The notes below the pieces were generated by a model. The model saw only the letters and a program-made list of their open reading frames with translations, did no database searches and had not been told where the DNA came from. DNA of 64,000 bases from Fastidiosipila sp963510375 (GTDB lineage: Bacteria > Bacillota > Clostridia > Saccharofermentanales > Fastidiosipilaceae): assembly GCA_963510375.1 (NCBI GenBank), contig CAUPES010000001.1:62001-126000 (forward strand), in the 5' to 3' direction. A program made the translations under genes and the position numbers. Of this stretch, positions 1-7,671 are shown in pieces (within the stretch, counting starts at the first letter, position 1; each line of letters starts with the position of its first letter).

Positions 1-6
1 TTAAAA

Positions 7-2061
7 ATGAATGAAATTCCAAAGAAAGATCATATATATTACCAAGATTTGAAAGATCGTGTTTTAGCATTAAATGATGCATATTACAATCATGATCAAT
101 CAGAAGTTTCAGATTTTGAGTATGATCAACTTCTACATGAATTAGAAGAATTGGAGCAAGAGCATCCAGAATGGCAAGCATTGGACTCACCAACTATCAA
201 AATTGGTGGTAAAGCTTCTGAAGTTTTTTCAAAAGTTAATCACGAAGTCAAAATGGAAAGCTTACAGGATTTCTTCTCAGTGGAAGATATTGATGGCTTT
301 GTTAGAAGAACTCAAAAAGAGTTATCTTATGAAGCTGAATTTGTTGTGGAAGAAAAAATTGATGGTTTATCAGTTTCTTTGGAATATGAAGATGGTGTAT
401 TTACTCGTGGTGCAACAAGAGGGGATGGTTTAGTAGGAGAAGATGTAACTTTAAACTTATTAGAGATTACTGATGTGCCAAAAATAATGTTACATGATAA
501 GCCAGAACGTCTAGTAGTCCGTGGTGAAATATATATGACAAAGTCTGCATTTATTAGATTAAACGATATTCAAAAGAACAATGGAGTTAAACTTTTTGCT
601 AATCCTAGAAATGCAGCAGCTGGATCTTTGAGACAGTTGGATCCACAAATAACTGCAAGCAGGGATTTATCATTGTTTTGCTTTAATGTACAGCTAGTTG
701 AAGGAATGGAGTTTTCTACGCACCAGGAAGCGCTTAGATTTTTGGCGAAGAATGGTTTCAAGATTATTGATCTTGAGCGAGTCGCAAAAACAACAGAAGA
801 GATTGATAATTTAATAATTGAAATCGAAGAAAGACGTTCTGAACTAGATTATGGGATTGATGGTGCAGTCATTAAGCTGAACTCTTTGCGAGATAGAGAG
901 AAGTTAGGTTCTACAAGTAAATATCCACGTTGGGCTGCTGCTTATAAATATCCACCTGAGCAAGTAGAAACAAAAGTTTTGGATATTCAAGTTAATGTTG
1001 GCAGAAGCGGTAAATTGACACCTTTAGCGATATTACAACCTGTTGTTGTTGATGGTTCTACAGTTTCCAAGGCTACTTTACATAATGAAGACTATATTGC
1101 TGAAAAAGATATTAGGATTGGAGATATAGTTAAAGTACAAAAAGCGGGTGATGTTATACCAGAAATAAGTACAGTGGTTTTGACTAAGAGACCGGAAGAT
1201 ACAGAAAAATTTATGATGCCTCAAATATGTCCTGTTTGTGGTGCTGATGCTATGAGAAAAACAGGTGAAGTGGCAAGGGTTTGTGTTAATGATGATTGTC
1301 CAGCTAAGCTTAAAAGAAAACTTGAGCATTTTGTTTCTAGAAATTGTATGAATATAGATGGACTTGGGGAAAGAAATATTGAATTATTCTTAGAATTAGG
1401 TTTAGTAAATGATTTGGCTGATATTTATTTACTAAAGAATCATCGAGATGATTTACTTAAAATTCCAGGATATGGCGAAAAAAGCATTGATAAACTTCTA
1501 CAAGCGATTGAATTGAGTAAAGAAAATTCTATGGGAAATTTCTTAGCGGCTCTAGGAATTCAATTTATAGGATCCAATACAGCTGATTTAATTGCAGAAG
1601 AAGTCCCTGATCTTGATAAATTTAAGGTGATGAGTGCAGATGAATTAGAAAGTATACCTGGAATTGGTCAAGCTTCTGCAAATGCTATAGTTGAGTATTT
1701 TGCTGATCCGATTAATCAGAATTTAATAGAGAAATTTAGAGAATTAGGTTTAAACTTTAAATCCTATAATTATAAAGATCCTGCAAAGAAAGTGGTTGCG
1801 GAAAAACTTCCATGGTCTGGATTAAAAGCTGTAGTTACGGGTACTCTAGAAAATTATAAACGTCAGGAAGCAGAAGAAAAACTTAAGAATCTAGGAGTAC
1901 AGGTTGTCTCATCAGTTTCTAAAAATGTTAACTTTGTTTTAGTAGGTGAGAATGCAGGTAGCAAACTTGACAAAGCATTAGATCTGAATATAAAGATAAT
2001 AAATGAAGACGAATTTATAGAAGCAATAGAAGATCCAGAAAAATTCAGAGAGGATATATAA
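7..2061 (+). CDS. ligA: NAD-dependent DNA ligase LigA
   Basis: Seals nicks in duplex DNA during replication and repair, using NAD+ as the adenylate donor. The 684-residue length is normal for the family. The adenylation motif EEKIDGLS carries the nucleophilic lysine at about residue 117. It is followed by the OB fold, a four-cysteine zinc finger around residues 408-432 (CPVC...CVNDDC), helix-hairpin-helix repeats (for example ELESIPGIGQ) and a C-terminal BRCT domain from about residue 600. The start is within seven bases of the window edge, so its ribosome binding site cannot be judged. The next gene begins one base after the stop codon, suggesting co-transcription with the two membrane-protein genes downstream. 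Confidence 0.97.
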   Translation: MNEIPKKDHIYYQDLKDRVLALNDAYYNHDQSEVSDFEYDQLLHELEELEQEHPEWQALDSPTIKIGGKASEVFSKVNHEVKMESLQDFFSVEDIDGFVRRTQKELSYEAEFVVEEKIDGLSVSLEYEDGVFTRGATRGDGLVGEDVTLNLLEITDVPKIMLHDKPERLVVRGEIYMTKSAFIRLNDIQKNNGVKLFANPRNAAAGSLRQLDPQITASRDLSLFCFNVQLVEGMEFSTHQEALRFLAKNGFKIIDLERVAKTTEEIDNLIIEIEERRSELDYGIDGAVIKLNSLRDREKLGSTSKYPRWAAAYKYPPEQVETKVLDIQVNVGRSGKLTPLAILQPVVVDGSTVSKATLHNEDYIAEKDIRIGDIVKVQKAGDVIPEISTVVLTKRPEDTEKFMMPQICPVCGADAMRKTGEVARVCVNDDCPAKLKRKLEHFVSRNCMNIDGLGERNIELFLELGLVNDLADIYLLKNHRDDLLKIPGYGEKSIDKLLQAIELSKENSMGNFLAALGIQFIGSNTADLIAEEVPDLDKFKVMSADELESIPGIGQASANAIVEYFADPINQNLIEKFRELGLNFKSYNYKDPAKKVVAEKLPWSGLKAVVTGTLENYKRQEAEEKLKNLGVQVVSSVSKNVNFVLVGENAGSKLDKALDLNIKIINEDEFIEAIEDPEKFREDI

Positions 2062-2062
2062 T

Positions 2063-2461
2063 ATGAAATTTTTCATGATATCTGCAGGAATTATACTTAT
2101 TTTAATTATTATTTTATTGCTGGGATTTTTATATATAGTAGATAGATTTAAACCAATTAACTGTAAGAGAAAAACTCAATTTTTCTTACCTACAGTAATG
2201 GGAGTTTTTTTGGTAGTTGTCATTATAATATCGATCCCAATTGGCTTAGATGCTCTTGATGTTATGGCTAAGAAAACAGAAACCCAAAATATTTTAGTTT
2301 CAGAACTACAAAGTTTCTCAAAACTTAAGACAAAAGACGGAAGAATTTACAAATATAGTTCTTTTGAAGAAAGTCCTAAAGCAGGTCAAGAATATCAAGT
2401 TAAAATTTGTAAGAGAACTAATTTTGTATATCATTTTAATAAAGTGGAGAATGTTAAATGA
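2063..2461 (+). CDS. Small membrane protein of unknown function
   Basis: A 132-residue protein that I do not recognise. It has two hydrophobic segments, about residues 5-26 and 44-66, separated by a short basic stretch (DRFKPINCKRKTQ), followed by a soluble tail of about 65 residues. The topology suggests a bitopic or hairpin inner-membrane protein with the tail outside, but this is inference. It starts one base after ligA and overlaps the following gene by four bases (ATGA), so all three genes are probably translated from one transcript. No catalytic motif is visible. Confidence 0.75.
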   Translation: MKFFMISAGIILILIIILLLGFLYIVDRFKPINCKRKTQFFLPTVMGVFLVVVIIISIPIGLDALDVMAKKTETQNILVSELQSFSKLKTKDGRIYKYSSFEESPKAGQEYQVKICKRTNFVYHFNKVENVK

Positions 2462-4155
2462 GTAAAAAAGAGAACAAAATTAAGATAACTATTGTTTTAG
2501 TTTTATTACTTACAGTAGTCTCTGTATTGATGTTTTATCTCTATAGGTACTTTTTTGATGGTCAAACTAAATATTCAAGTAGGTTGAGTGAAGCGAATCA
2601 AGCCGTACAAGTTGGAGATGATCATAAGGCTGAGCAGATTTATAGCAGTATTTTAGCTGAGGATAAAGATAATATTATGGCTCAATATGGGATGGTTAAT
2701 GTTGCGTTATTACGAAATGATCGTGAGAAAGCAAAAAAAATAATGGATAGATTATCAGAACTTGATAAAGATAAAGATAGATATACTAAAGCCTTATTTA
2801 TTTATTCACTAAATACTGATGATTTTGGTCTTGCACAGAGTTTAGTAGACAAAAATCCAGAGCTTCTTGATAATGAGGATGATTATGGTAATTTAATTAG
2901 AGGTCTTATCGATAATAATTATTTAGATCAAGCTCATACAAGTTTAAAAAAAGCGATGAGTAAATACCCTAATAGCCAGAAACTTAAGAGCGTAGCTTTA
3001 GATTTGGCCTTATTAGATGGTGATGATGCTAAATTTATGGAAATATATAAATCAGGTGTTGAGAATTTAACAGTCAAACAGGTTAATAAAGTAATTGAAC
3101 TATCGAAAGATGGTTCAGATACAGATTATCTGATTGAACAACTCGAAAGAAACTTGAGCATGGATGATAAGCAAGTTGATGTTTTAAAGAATCTTTATAC
3201 TTTATATGCTAGAAAAAATGATTTAATTAAATTTTGGAATACAAGAGTTAAAATTCTTGCTGCAGGTGAAAAATTGCCAGTTCTAGAGCATAACGTTCAA
3301 GGAAATTCTTTTGAAAATTCTAGGAATACAGGACTTGCAGCTCAACAAGGGAATACAATTTATTTCCAAAGTTCTTATAATCACTTCATATACAAAGCTC
3401 CTGCAGAAGATTTGAGTAAAGCTACTCAATTAACTAGCACAGTATCAAATGGGATCAATGTTAAAGGTGAGTGGGTCTATTTTATAAACTTAGATGATAA
3501 TGAAACAATATACAGAGTAAAAACTGATGCAAGTAAAATTGAAAAAATTTGGTCAGGAGAAGCTGTTAGAGATTTGGTTGTTTATGGTGATAAGATTTAC
3601 TTTGTAAATAAAACCAACAATAGTTTTAACCAAATGAATTTAGATGGATCTGAACATAAAGTTATTAATGTTAAACCAGTATTTGAATATGTTTTAGATC
3701 CCGAAAATATATACTATATAGACTATGAAAACAGATTCTTACATAAACAAAAACTAAATAGAGATGGCGAAACTAATGAAGATAAAGTAATCAAAGAAGG
3801 TAGGTTTGCACAATTAGTTATTGATGAATTTAGTAATTTGTTTTATTTAGACCTCGATAGAGGTGGGAATATATTTAGAGTGGATAATGAAGGACAAGCA
3901 GCTACATTAATTAGCTCAGAGTTTGCAAGTTACTTATATTACCATAATGGCTATTTATACTACGTTAACTGGTCACCTTCTAGGATAGATGTAAATGGAA
4001 ATCATCGTCAGAAACTCGGTGCAGCTTTAATTGGGGAATTAGCTGTACTAGATTCTTGGGTATTTGGTAATCCGAATGAACCAGTTGAGTATATAGATTT
4101 GGTTACTTTTAAACATGATGGAACCGAATGGGCTGATTTACCAATAAGGTATTAA
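2458..4155 (+). CDS. Membrane-anchored TPR and DUF5050-like beta-propeller protein
   Basis: A 565-residue protein with one N-terminal membrane anchor (about residues 10-31) and the rest presumably extracellular. Residues about 40-250 are helical with tetratricopeptide-like character (AEQIYSSILAEDKDNIMAQYGMV). Residues about 275-540 form repeated strands of the type WVYFINLDDNETIYRVKTDAS and IYFVNKTNNSFNQMNLDGS, as in the DUF5050-type beta propellers of clostridial surface proteins. There is no enzyme motif. A scaffold or sensing role at the cell surface is inference. The start overlaps the stop of the preceding gene by four bases, indicating translational coupling. Confidence 0.75.
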   Translation: MSKKENKIKITIVLVLLLTVVSVLMFYLYRYFFDGQTKYSSRLSEANQAVQVGDDHKAEQIYSSILAEDKDNIMAQYGMVNVALLRNDREKAKKIMDRLSELDKDKDRYTKALFIYSLNTDDFGLAQSLVDKNPELLDNEDDYGNLIRGLIDNNYLDQAHTSLKKAMSKYPNSQKLKSVALDLALLDGDDAKFMEIYKSGVENLTVKQVNKVIELSKDGSDTDYLIEQLERNLSMDDKQVDVLKNLYTLYARKNDLIKFWNTRVKILAAGEKLPVLEHNVQGNSFENSRNTGLAAQQGNTIYFQSSYNHFIYKAPAEDLSKATQLTSTVSNGINVKGEWVYFINLDDNETIYRVKTDASKIEKIWSGEAVRDLVVYGDKIYFVNKTNNSFNQMNLDGSEHKVINVKPVFEYVLDPENIYYIDYENRFLHKQKLNRDGETNEDKVIKEGRFAQLVIDEFSNLFYLDLDRGGNIFRVDNEGQAATLISSEFASYLYYHNGYLYYVNWSPSRIDVNGNHRQKLGAALIGELAVLDSWVFGNPNEPVEYIDLVTFKHDGTEWADLPIRY

Positions 4156-4176
4156 AAGTAGATAACTTTATAAAGA

Positions 4177-5028
4177 ATGTGGGGAAGCACTTTGGATCAT
4201 AAAAATATTAAGTTAGTAGTAAGTGATTTAGATGGAACTTTATTAAATGCAGATAGCCATTTGAATAAATTTAATAAAGATATGGTACTTAAGTTAAAAG
4301 ATAAAGGAATTAAATTCACATTTGCAACAGGGCGAATGGATAAAATGACTTGGCAATTTGCTCATGAGGTAGAACTTGAATTGCCGATAATAAGTTGTAA
4401 TGGTGCTGCAATGCGATATCTTGGCGAGGCAGAACCTTTATACTCTAAAGTCTTGAGCAAACAACAGTTGGAAAAAATCAATGAAATCTGTTCTAGATAC
4501 TCAGCGGATTATTTATTTTATACATTGGATAAAGTTTATTATTCTAAAGGTAGCAAAAGAATTGAAGTTATCAAAAAATATAACAGAATTGCTGAGAACG
4601 GTGAACAAATTCCAGTAGAAATAGTTTCCTTAGATGATGTAGCTGGAGGAATACCGTCAGAGCCTGTTAACAAGACTTTTATTCGCTTTGAAGAGGGTAA
4701 CGATCATAATTCTGACTTAGGCAGAGAACTAAGCCAAATTGAAGGTGTTGATTTGGTTGTATCAAGTCATGGTACGGCAGACTTAATCCCTGAAAATACA
4801 AGTAAGGGTGAAGCAGTTGAATATTTAGCAAATAAGCTTGGTATAGATATGAAAGATGTGATGACTCTAGGAGATCAAATGAATGATATTAGTATGTTAG
4901 AAAAATCTGGTTTGTCTGTAGCGATGGAGAATGCAACTGAAGAAGTACAACAATGTGCTGACATAGTAGCAGATCATCATGACAAAGATGGTTTAGGTAA
5001 AATCTTGCAAAGAATTTTTGATCTGTAA
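4177..5028 (+). CDS. HAD superfamily (Cof-type) hydrolase
   Basis: A cytosolic phosphatase of the Cof/YbiV-like branch of the haloacid dehalogenase superfamily, which usually acts on sugar phosphates or flavin/pyridoxal phosphates. Motif I is VVSDLDGTLL with the nucleophilic Asp. Motif II lies in FTFATGR, and motif IV is in VMTLGDQMNDISML near the C-terminus. The central cap domain is of type C2. The 283-residue length is typical. An in-frame TTG at 4192, preceded by GGGGAAG, may be the true start, because the first ATG at 4177 has no clear Shine-Dalgarno. The gene is followed by a strong terminator. The substrate cannot be deduced. Confidence 0.9.
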   Translation: MWGSTLDHKNIKLVVSDLDGTLLNADSHLNKFNKDMVLKLKDKGIKFTFATGRMDKMTWQFAHEVELELPIISCNGAAMRYLGEAEPLYSKVLSKQQLEKINEICSRYSADYLFYTLDKVYYSKGSKRIEVIKKYNRIAENGEQIPVEIVSLDDVAGGIPSEPVNKTFIRFEEGNDHNSDLGRELSQIEGVDLVVSSHGTADLIPENTSKGEAVEYLANKLGIDMKDVMTLGDQMNDISMLEKSGLSVAMENATEEVQQCADIVADHHDKDGLGKILQRIFDL

Positions 5029-5055
5029 AACTTAGTTTAATTAGAAAATATTCTG

Positions 5056-5100
5056 AAAGTCCAAATTGTGTATATAACCGTTTGGACTTTTTGTTTGTTT
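5056..5100 (+). terminator. Intrinsic terminator after HAD hydrolase
   Basis: A perfect 10-bp stem, AAAGTCCAAA (5056-5065) with TTTGGACTTT (5081-5090), followed by a T-rich tract. It separates the ligA-HAD region from the downstream regulator. Confidence 0.85.
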
Positions 5101-5156
5101 AAGAGAAAATAAAACTCCAAAGGAAAGTTGATATATAAGACAAAGGAGTTGAGAAA

Positions 5157-5708
5157 ATGAAAAATATTAAAGACTTTAATCCTGAGATTAAAGCCTATGA
5201 ATTTTATATATCGTCAAGCAGCAAAGATTTAATGACTCATATATCTGAAATTATGAGAAGAAATGGGTATATAGGACATGCTGACGGTGGAGGTAAGATG
5301 CATTATATAGTAGATGGATCTAAGAATTTATATAAGACTTCAAACAGTATAATGCAAATCCTTTCTGACAGTGAAGCTGCTGCCTATCAGGCAGATAATT
5401 ACAATGAATTGAAATTACAAGAAAAGGCAGTTCTTCAAATTCTGGACAAGTATAAATTTCAAAGACATTTAAAAGGTTTTAGTTACCTTAAATTACTTTT
5501 AGAAACGGTTTTAGCTAGTGGAGATAATAAGACTATCCCTGATAAAGAAATATATGGTAAGGTTTGTAAATCTTTTGACACAGGAAGAAGACAGTTAGAT
5601 AGAGTGTTAAATTATACTTTTAAAAAAGTTAACTTGCTGGGGACAAATACAACAATTATTACTGAATTAATTAGAGAAGTTAGAGAAGAGTACAAGCAGT
5701 TAAAATAA
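5157..5708 (+). CDS. Receiver-less Spo0A C-terminal-domain-like protein
   Basis: A 183-residue protein. Residues about 95-165 resemble the DNA-binding effector domain of Spo0A: HLKGFSYLKLLLETVL corresponds to HIKGYLYLREAI, and IYGKVCKSFDTGRRQLDRVL corresponds to LYPDIAKKFNTTASRVERAI in Bacillus Spo0A. The roughly 90 N-terminal residues do not look like a response-regulator receiver, since no acidic pocket or phospho-Asp motif is visible. It would therefore bind DNA without classical phosphorelay control; this is inference. The start has a good ribosome binding site (AAAGGAG, spacing about 8). It is flanked by terminators on both sides, so it is probably monocistronic. Confidence 0.7.
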   Translation: MKNIKDFNPEIKAYEFYISSSSKDLMTHISEIMRRNGYIGHADGGGKMHYIVDGSKNLYKTSNSIMQILSDSEAAAYQADNYNELKLQEKAVLQILDKYKFQRHLKGFSYLKLLLETVLASGDNKTIPDKEIYGKVCKSFDTGRRQLDRVLNYTFKKVNLLGTNTTIITELIREVREEYKQLK

Positions 5709-5724
5709 AAAATAATGCGTAAAA

Positions 5725-5767
5725 AAACTACTGATAACTGTTTTTAGAAAAAGATTATCAGTAGTTT
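5725..5767. terminator. Bidirectional terminator between convergent genes
   Basis: A perfect 13-bp stem, AAACTACTGATAA (5725-5737) with TTATCAGTAGTTT (5755-5767). On the minus strand it runs into a T7 tract, so it best serves the HU gene; on the plus strand the trailing sequence is only moderately T-rich. Confidence 0.85.
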
Positions 5768-5787
5768 AATTTATAATAGAAAAAAGA

Positions 5788-6063
5788 TTACTTGTTAACG
5801 CGATCTTTTAATTTCTTACCTGCTTTGAATGCAGCATTCTTGCTTTCTGGAATTTGAATTGTTTCTTGAGTTGCAGGGTTTCTACCTTCACGTGCTTTAC
5901 GTGTACGTACTTCAAATGTACCAAAACCTACTAAAACAACTTTTTCATCTTTTTCCAAAGCGCTAGCAATACTTTCTAGAACTGCGTTTACTGCTGCTTC
6001 TGAATCTTTCTTTGTTAAACCTGAAAGTTCAGCTACTGAACTTACTAATTCACTCTTGTTCAT
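5788..6063 (-). CDS. hup: HU family DNA-binding protein
   Basis: A 91-residue nucleoid protein that binds and bends DNA as a dimer. The body shows the HU signature: MNKSELVSSVAELSG, the GFGTFEVRTRKAREGRNP beta-arm region and a C-terminal KAGKKLKDRVNK. I place the start at 6063 because AAAGGAGGG lies just upstream with ideal spacing. A longer reading up to 6108 would run into the promoter -10 element at 6100-6105. The gene stands alone with its own promoter and terminator. Confidence 0.97.
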   Translation of the reverse strand: MNKSELVSSVAELSGLTKKDSEAAVNAVLESIASALEKDEKVVLVGFGTFEVRTRKAREGRNPATQETIQIPESKNAAFKAGKKLKDRVNK

Positions 6064-6099
6064 TGTAATCCCTCCTTTATATTTTTCGAGTCGAAATAT

Positions 6100-6128
6100 A
6101 TTATCCATTTTAATTGGATTAATGTCAA
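6100..6128 (-). promoter_or_regulatory. Sigma-A-type promoter of the HU gene
   Basis: On the minus strand, TTGACA (6123-6128) and GATAAT (6100-6105) are separated by exactly 17 bases and lie about 37 bases upstream of the HU start codon. This is a near-consensus vegetative promoter. Confidence 0.8.
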
Positions 6129-6360
6129 CTACATACGCATAAAAATTATTACGAATAAATTACAATCTTTGATTTTAGCGATGATTTAAGGAGAGAAAAT
6201 TTTCGAATTTGTATTCATGTGAATAAAAATACAAAAAAGTGACTTTTGATAGAGGAAATAATCATTAAACTATAGCAGTTTCGGTTAAATATTAATTTTT
6301 ATTTCAAATGTTAAAATACTGAAATTATTGTTGACTTTTATGTTAACTTCTACAAATAAG

Positions 6361-6389
6361 TTGGAAAACATTTGTAAATAATGTAGAAT
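6361..6389 (+). promoter_or_regulatory. Candidate promoter for the 84-residue protein gene
   Basis: TTGGAA (6361-6366) and TAGAAT (6384-6389) with a 17-base spacer. A second perfect TATAAT at 6457-6462 lies closer to the gene but has no good -35. The rest of the 6129-6493 gap is AT-rich, and I see no gene or other structured element in it. Confidence 0.45.
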
Positions 6390-6493
6390 TATTAAAAAGA
6401 ATACTGAAAAGAAATGTTTAACAGTAGAAAAAACTAACTAAAAAAAAAAATTAGTCTATAATAGTAAACATAAGTATTTCAAGGAGGTAAAAT

Positions 6494-6748
6494 ATGGATT
6501 TACATAGTATTGACATCAATAACATGGATATGAAGGTTTTCATGGATCTAATTGATAGTAGTGAAGGAAATGTATATTTGATCACCGATGACGGTAACAA
6601 ACTAAACTTAAAGAGTAAGTTATCTCAATTAGTCGGATTAATTAATATTGTTGAAGGTGCAAGTGTTTCCGAAGCATCATTAGCATTTGATAATCCAGAT
6701 GACGAAACTAGATTCTTTAGAACTAATTTATATGGTGAAGAAGCATAA
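6494..6748 (+). CDS. Short conserved clostridial protein (LNLKSKL family)
   Basis: An 84-residue acidic protein with an ideal ribosome binding site (AAGGAGGT). The central stretch GNVYLITDDGNKLNLKSKLS followed by QLVGL resembles a family of roughly 80-residue clostridial proteins that are sometimes mislabelled poly(A) polymerase. I recall this family only by pattern and cannot confirm it. No enzyme motif or membrane segment is visible, and the function is unknown. The gene is monocistronic, flanked by its own candidate promoter and a terminator. Confidence 0.75.
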   Translation: MDLHSIDINNMDMKVFMDLIDSSEGNVYLITDDGNKLNLKSKLSQLVGLINIVEGASVSEASLAFDNPDDETRFFRTNLYGEEA

Positions 6749-6770
6749 GATTATATAAAAAGAAAATTCA

Positions 6771-6803
6771 AAACCGTTTCATTTTATGGAACGGTTTATT
6801 TTT
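6771..6803 (+). terminator. Intrinsic terminator after the 84-residue protein gene
   Basis: A stem AAACCGTTTC (6771-6780) with GGAACGGTTT (6788-6797), including one G-T pair, followed by ATTTTT. Confidence 0.8.
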
Positions 6804-6957
6804 GCAATTATTTATTAAAATTCAAATTTTCAATTAATATGTTTTTTGAAATGACTTTGCAGAGTTCTTTTGGACAATGTAAGATGTAAATTTTTATGTA
6901 TTCGATTAAAATTTTAAATAATTATTAAAGTGCCAAAAGTTCAAATTATAAAAATGT

Positions 6958-6990
6958 AAAAGCCTGCAAACTTCGGTGGTTGCAGGCTTT
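6958..6990 (-). terminator. Terminator of tRNA-Ser(GCU)
   Basis: An 11-bp stem AAAGCCTGCAA (6958-6968) with TTGCAGGCTTT (6980-6990), starting a few bases past the tRNA 3' end on the minus strand and followed by a T-rich tract on that strand. Confidence 0.75.
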
Positions 6991-6994
6991 AAAC

Positions 6995-7085
6995 TGGCGG
7001 AGAAGGAGGGGTTCGAACCCTCGCACGGCGTAAACCGTCTACATCCTTAGCAAGGACGCCCCTTCAGCCTCTTGGGTACTTCTCC
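6995..7085 (-). tRNA. tRNA-Ser (anticodon GCU)
   Basis: A 91-nt class II tRNA on the minus strand with encoded CCA. The acceptor stem GGAGAAG pairs with CTTCTCC, the discriminator is G, and the T-loop region is GGGTTCGAACCC. The anticodon loop in CCTTGCTAAGG gives anticodon GCU, and a long variable arm (GTAGACGGTTTACGCCGTGC region) identifies a serine tRNA reading AGC/AGU codons. Confidence 0.95.
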
Positions 7086-7124
7086 ATGACTGAATTAATT
7101 AATATTAATTTAACAGTGATATAG

Positions 7125-7152
7125 ATTATAACTGAATGACTTTAACTGTCAA
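7125..7152 (-). promoter_or_regulatory. Promoter of tRNA-Ser(GCU)
   Basis: On the minus strand, consensus TTGACA (7147-7152) and TATAAT (7125-7130) with a 16-base spacer, about 40 bases upstream of the tRNA 5' end. Between this and the riboswitch (7153-7384) I see no other feature. Confidence 0.8.
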
Positions 7153-7387
7153 GAGTGTTTAAAAAATTTTTTAAAGATATCTCTGGAATTCTTTTGGAAA
7201 GAGAAAATTTATTTTATCTAAATATGAACTTTCTAAATTATAACGGATTATAAATATAATTACGTGTTAGTGTAGCAGATTCCTTCTGTCGCTAAATTGG
7301 ATATTATTTTAAATTGAATATTTAATAATTATTGTAATTGCATTTTAAAATAAGCACTGCTAGAATTATTCAAAAATATATTTTGAT

Positions 7388-7570
7388 TAGGATAAGGGAA
7401 ATAGGTTAGAAGCCTATGCGGTGCCGCCGCCGTAAATAGAAGAAATAGATCAAAACCACTGCCAAAAGCGGGAAGGGATCTAGGTAGAATTTTTTCAGAT
7501 TCTCTCTATGAGCCGGAAGACCTCCTAGTCAAAGTGACAACGCAACGGGTCATTGCAAGTGTTACAAGAG
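7388..7570 (+). ncRNA. Cobalamin-type riboswitch
   Basis: The conserved core blocks of the B12-box family appear in order: AAGGGAAATAGGTTAGAAGCC (7394 onward; compare GGGAA..GGTG.AA..CC), then GCGGTGCCGCCGCCGTAAAT, then CCACTGCCAAAAGCGGGAAGG (compare CCACTG..CGGGAAGG), and GAGCCGGAAGACCTCC (compare AGCCAGGAGACCTGCC). A hairpin at 7542-7557 with loop CGGGTCA may be the L13 partner of the L5 loop. The exact ligand (adenosyl- or aquocobalamin) cannot be decided. It lies about 100-280 bases upstream of a surface-protein gene on the same strand, with no gene between. Confidence 0.85.
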
Positions 7571-7586
7571 TGGTAGAACTGTGCGA

Positions 7587-7671
7587 CAAGATAAGGTTAA
7601 TCTTGGACGGCGGGACTGCTTTTTTGTACCTTCTTAACCTGTGAAATTAAGTCACAAGGAAAGGAAAGGTT
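7587..7671 (+). promoter_or_regulatory. Possible expression platform of the riboswitch leader
   Basis: A hairpin CAAGAT...ATCTTG (7588-7605 region) presents a loop containing AAGGTTA. The later TTAACCT at 7634-7640 can pair either with this loop or with AGGTTA at 7667-7672, which spans the end of the ribosome binding site and the start codon. These alternative pairings suggest translational control of the downstream gene. This is inference from complementarity only. A short T-run at 7620-7625 could alternatively mark a terminator, but no strong stem precedes it. Confidence 0.35.

Noticed and set aside
1078..1329. A minus-strand reading frame within ligA (and similar frames inside prfC, glgD and the ABC gene)
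   Set aside because: These are antisense shadows of well-supported genes with no ribosome binding site or protein family features.
7600..7640. Intrinsic terminator in the riboswitch leader
   Set aside because: There is a T-run at 7620-7625, but I could not find a stable GC-rich stem directly before it, so translational control is the better reading.
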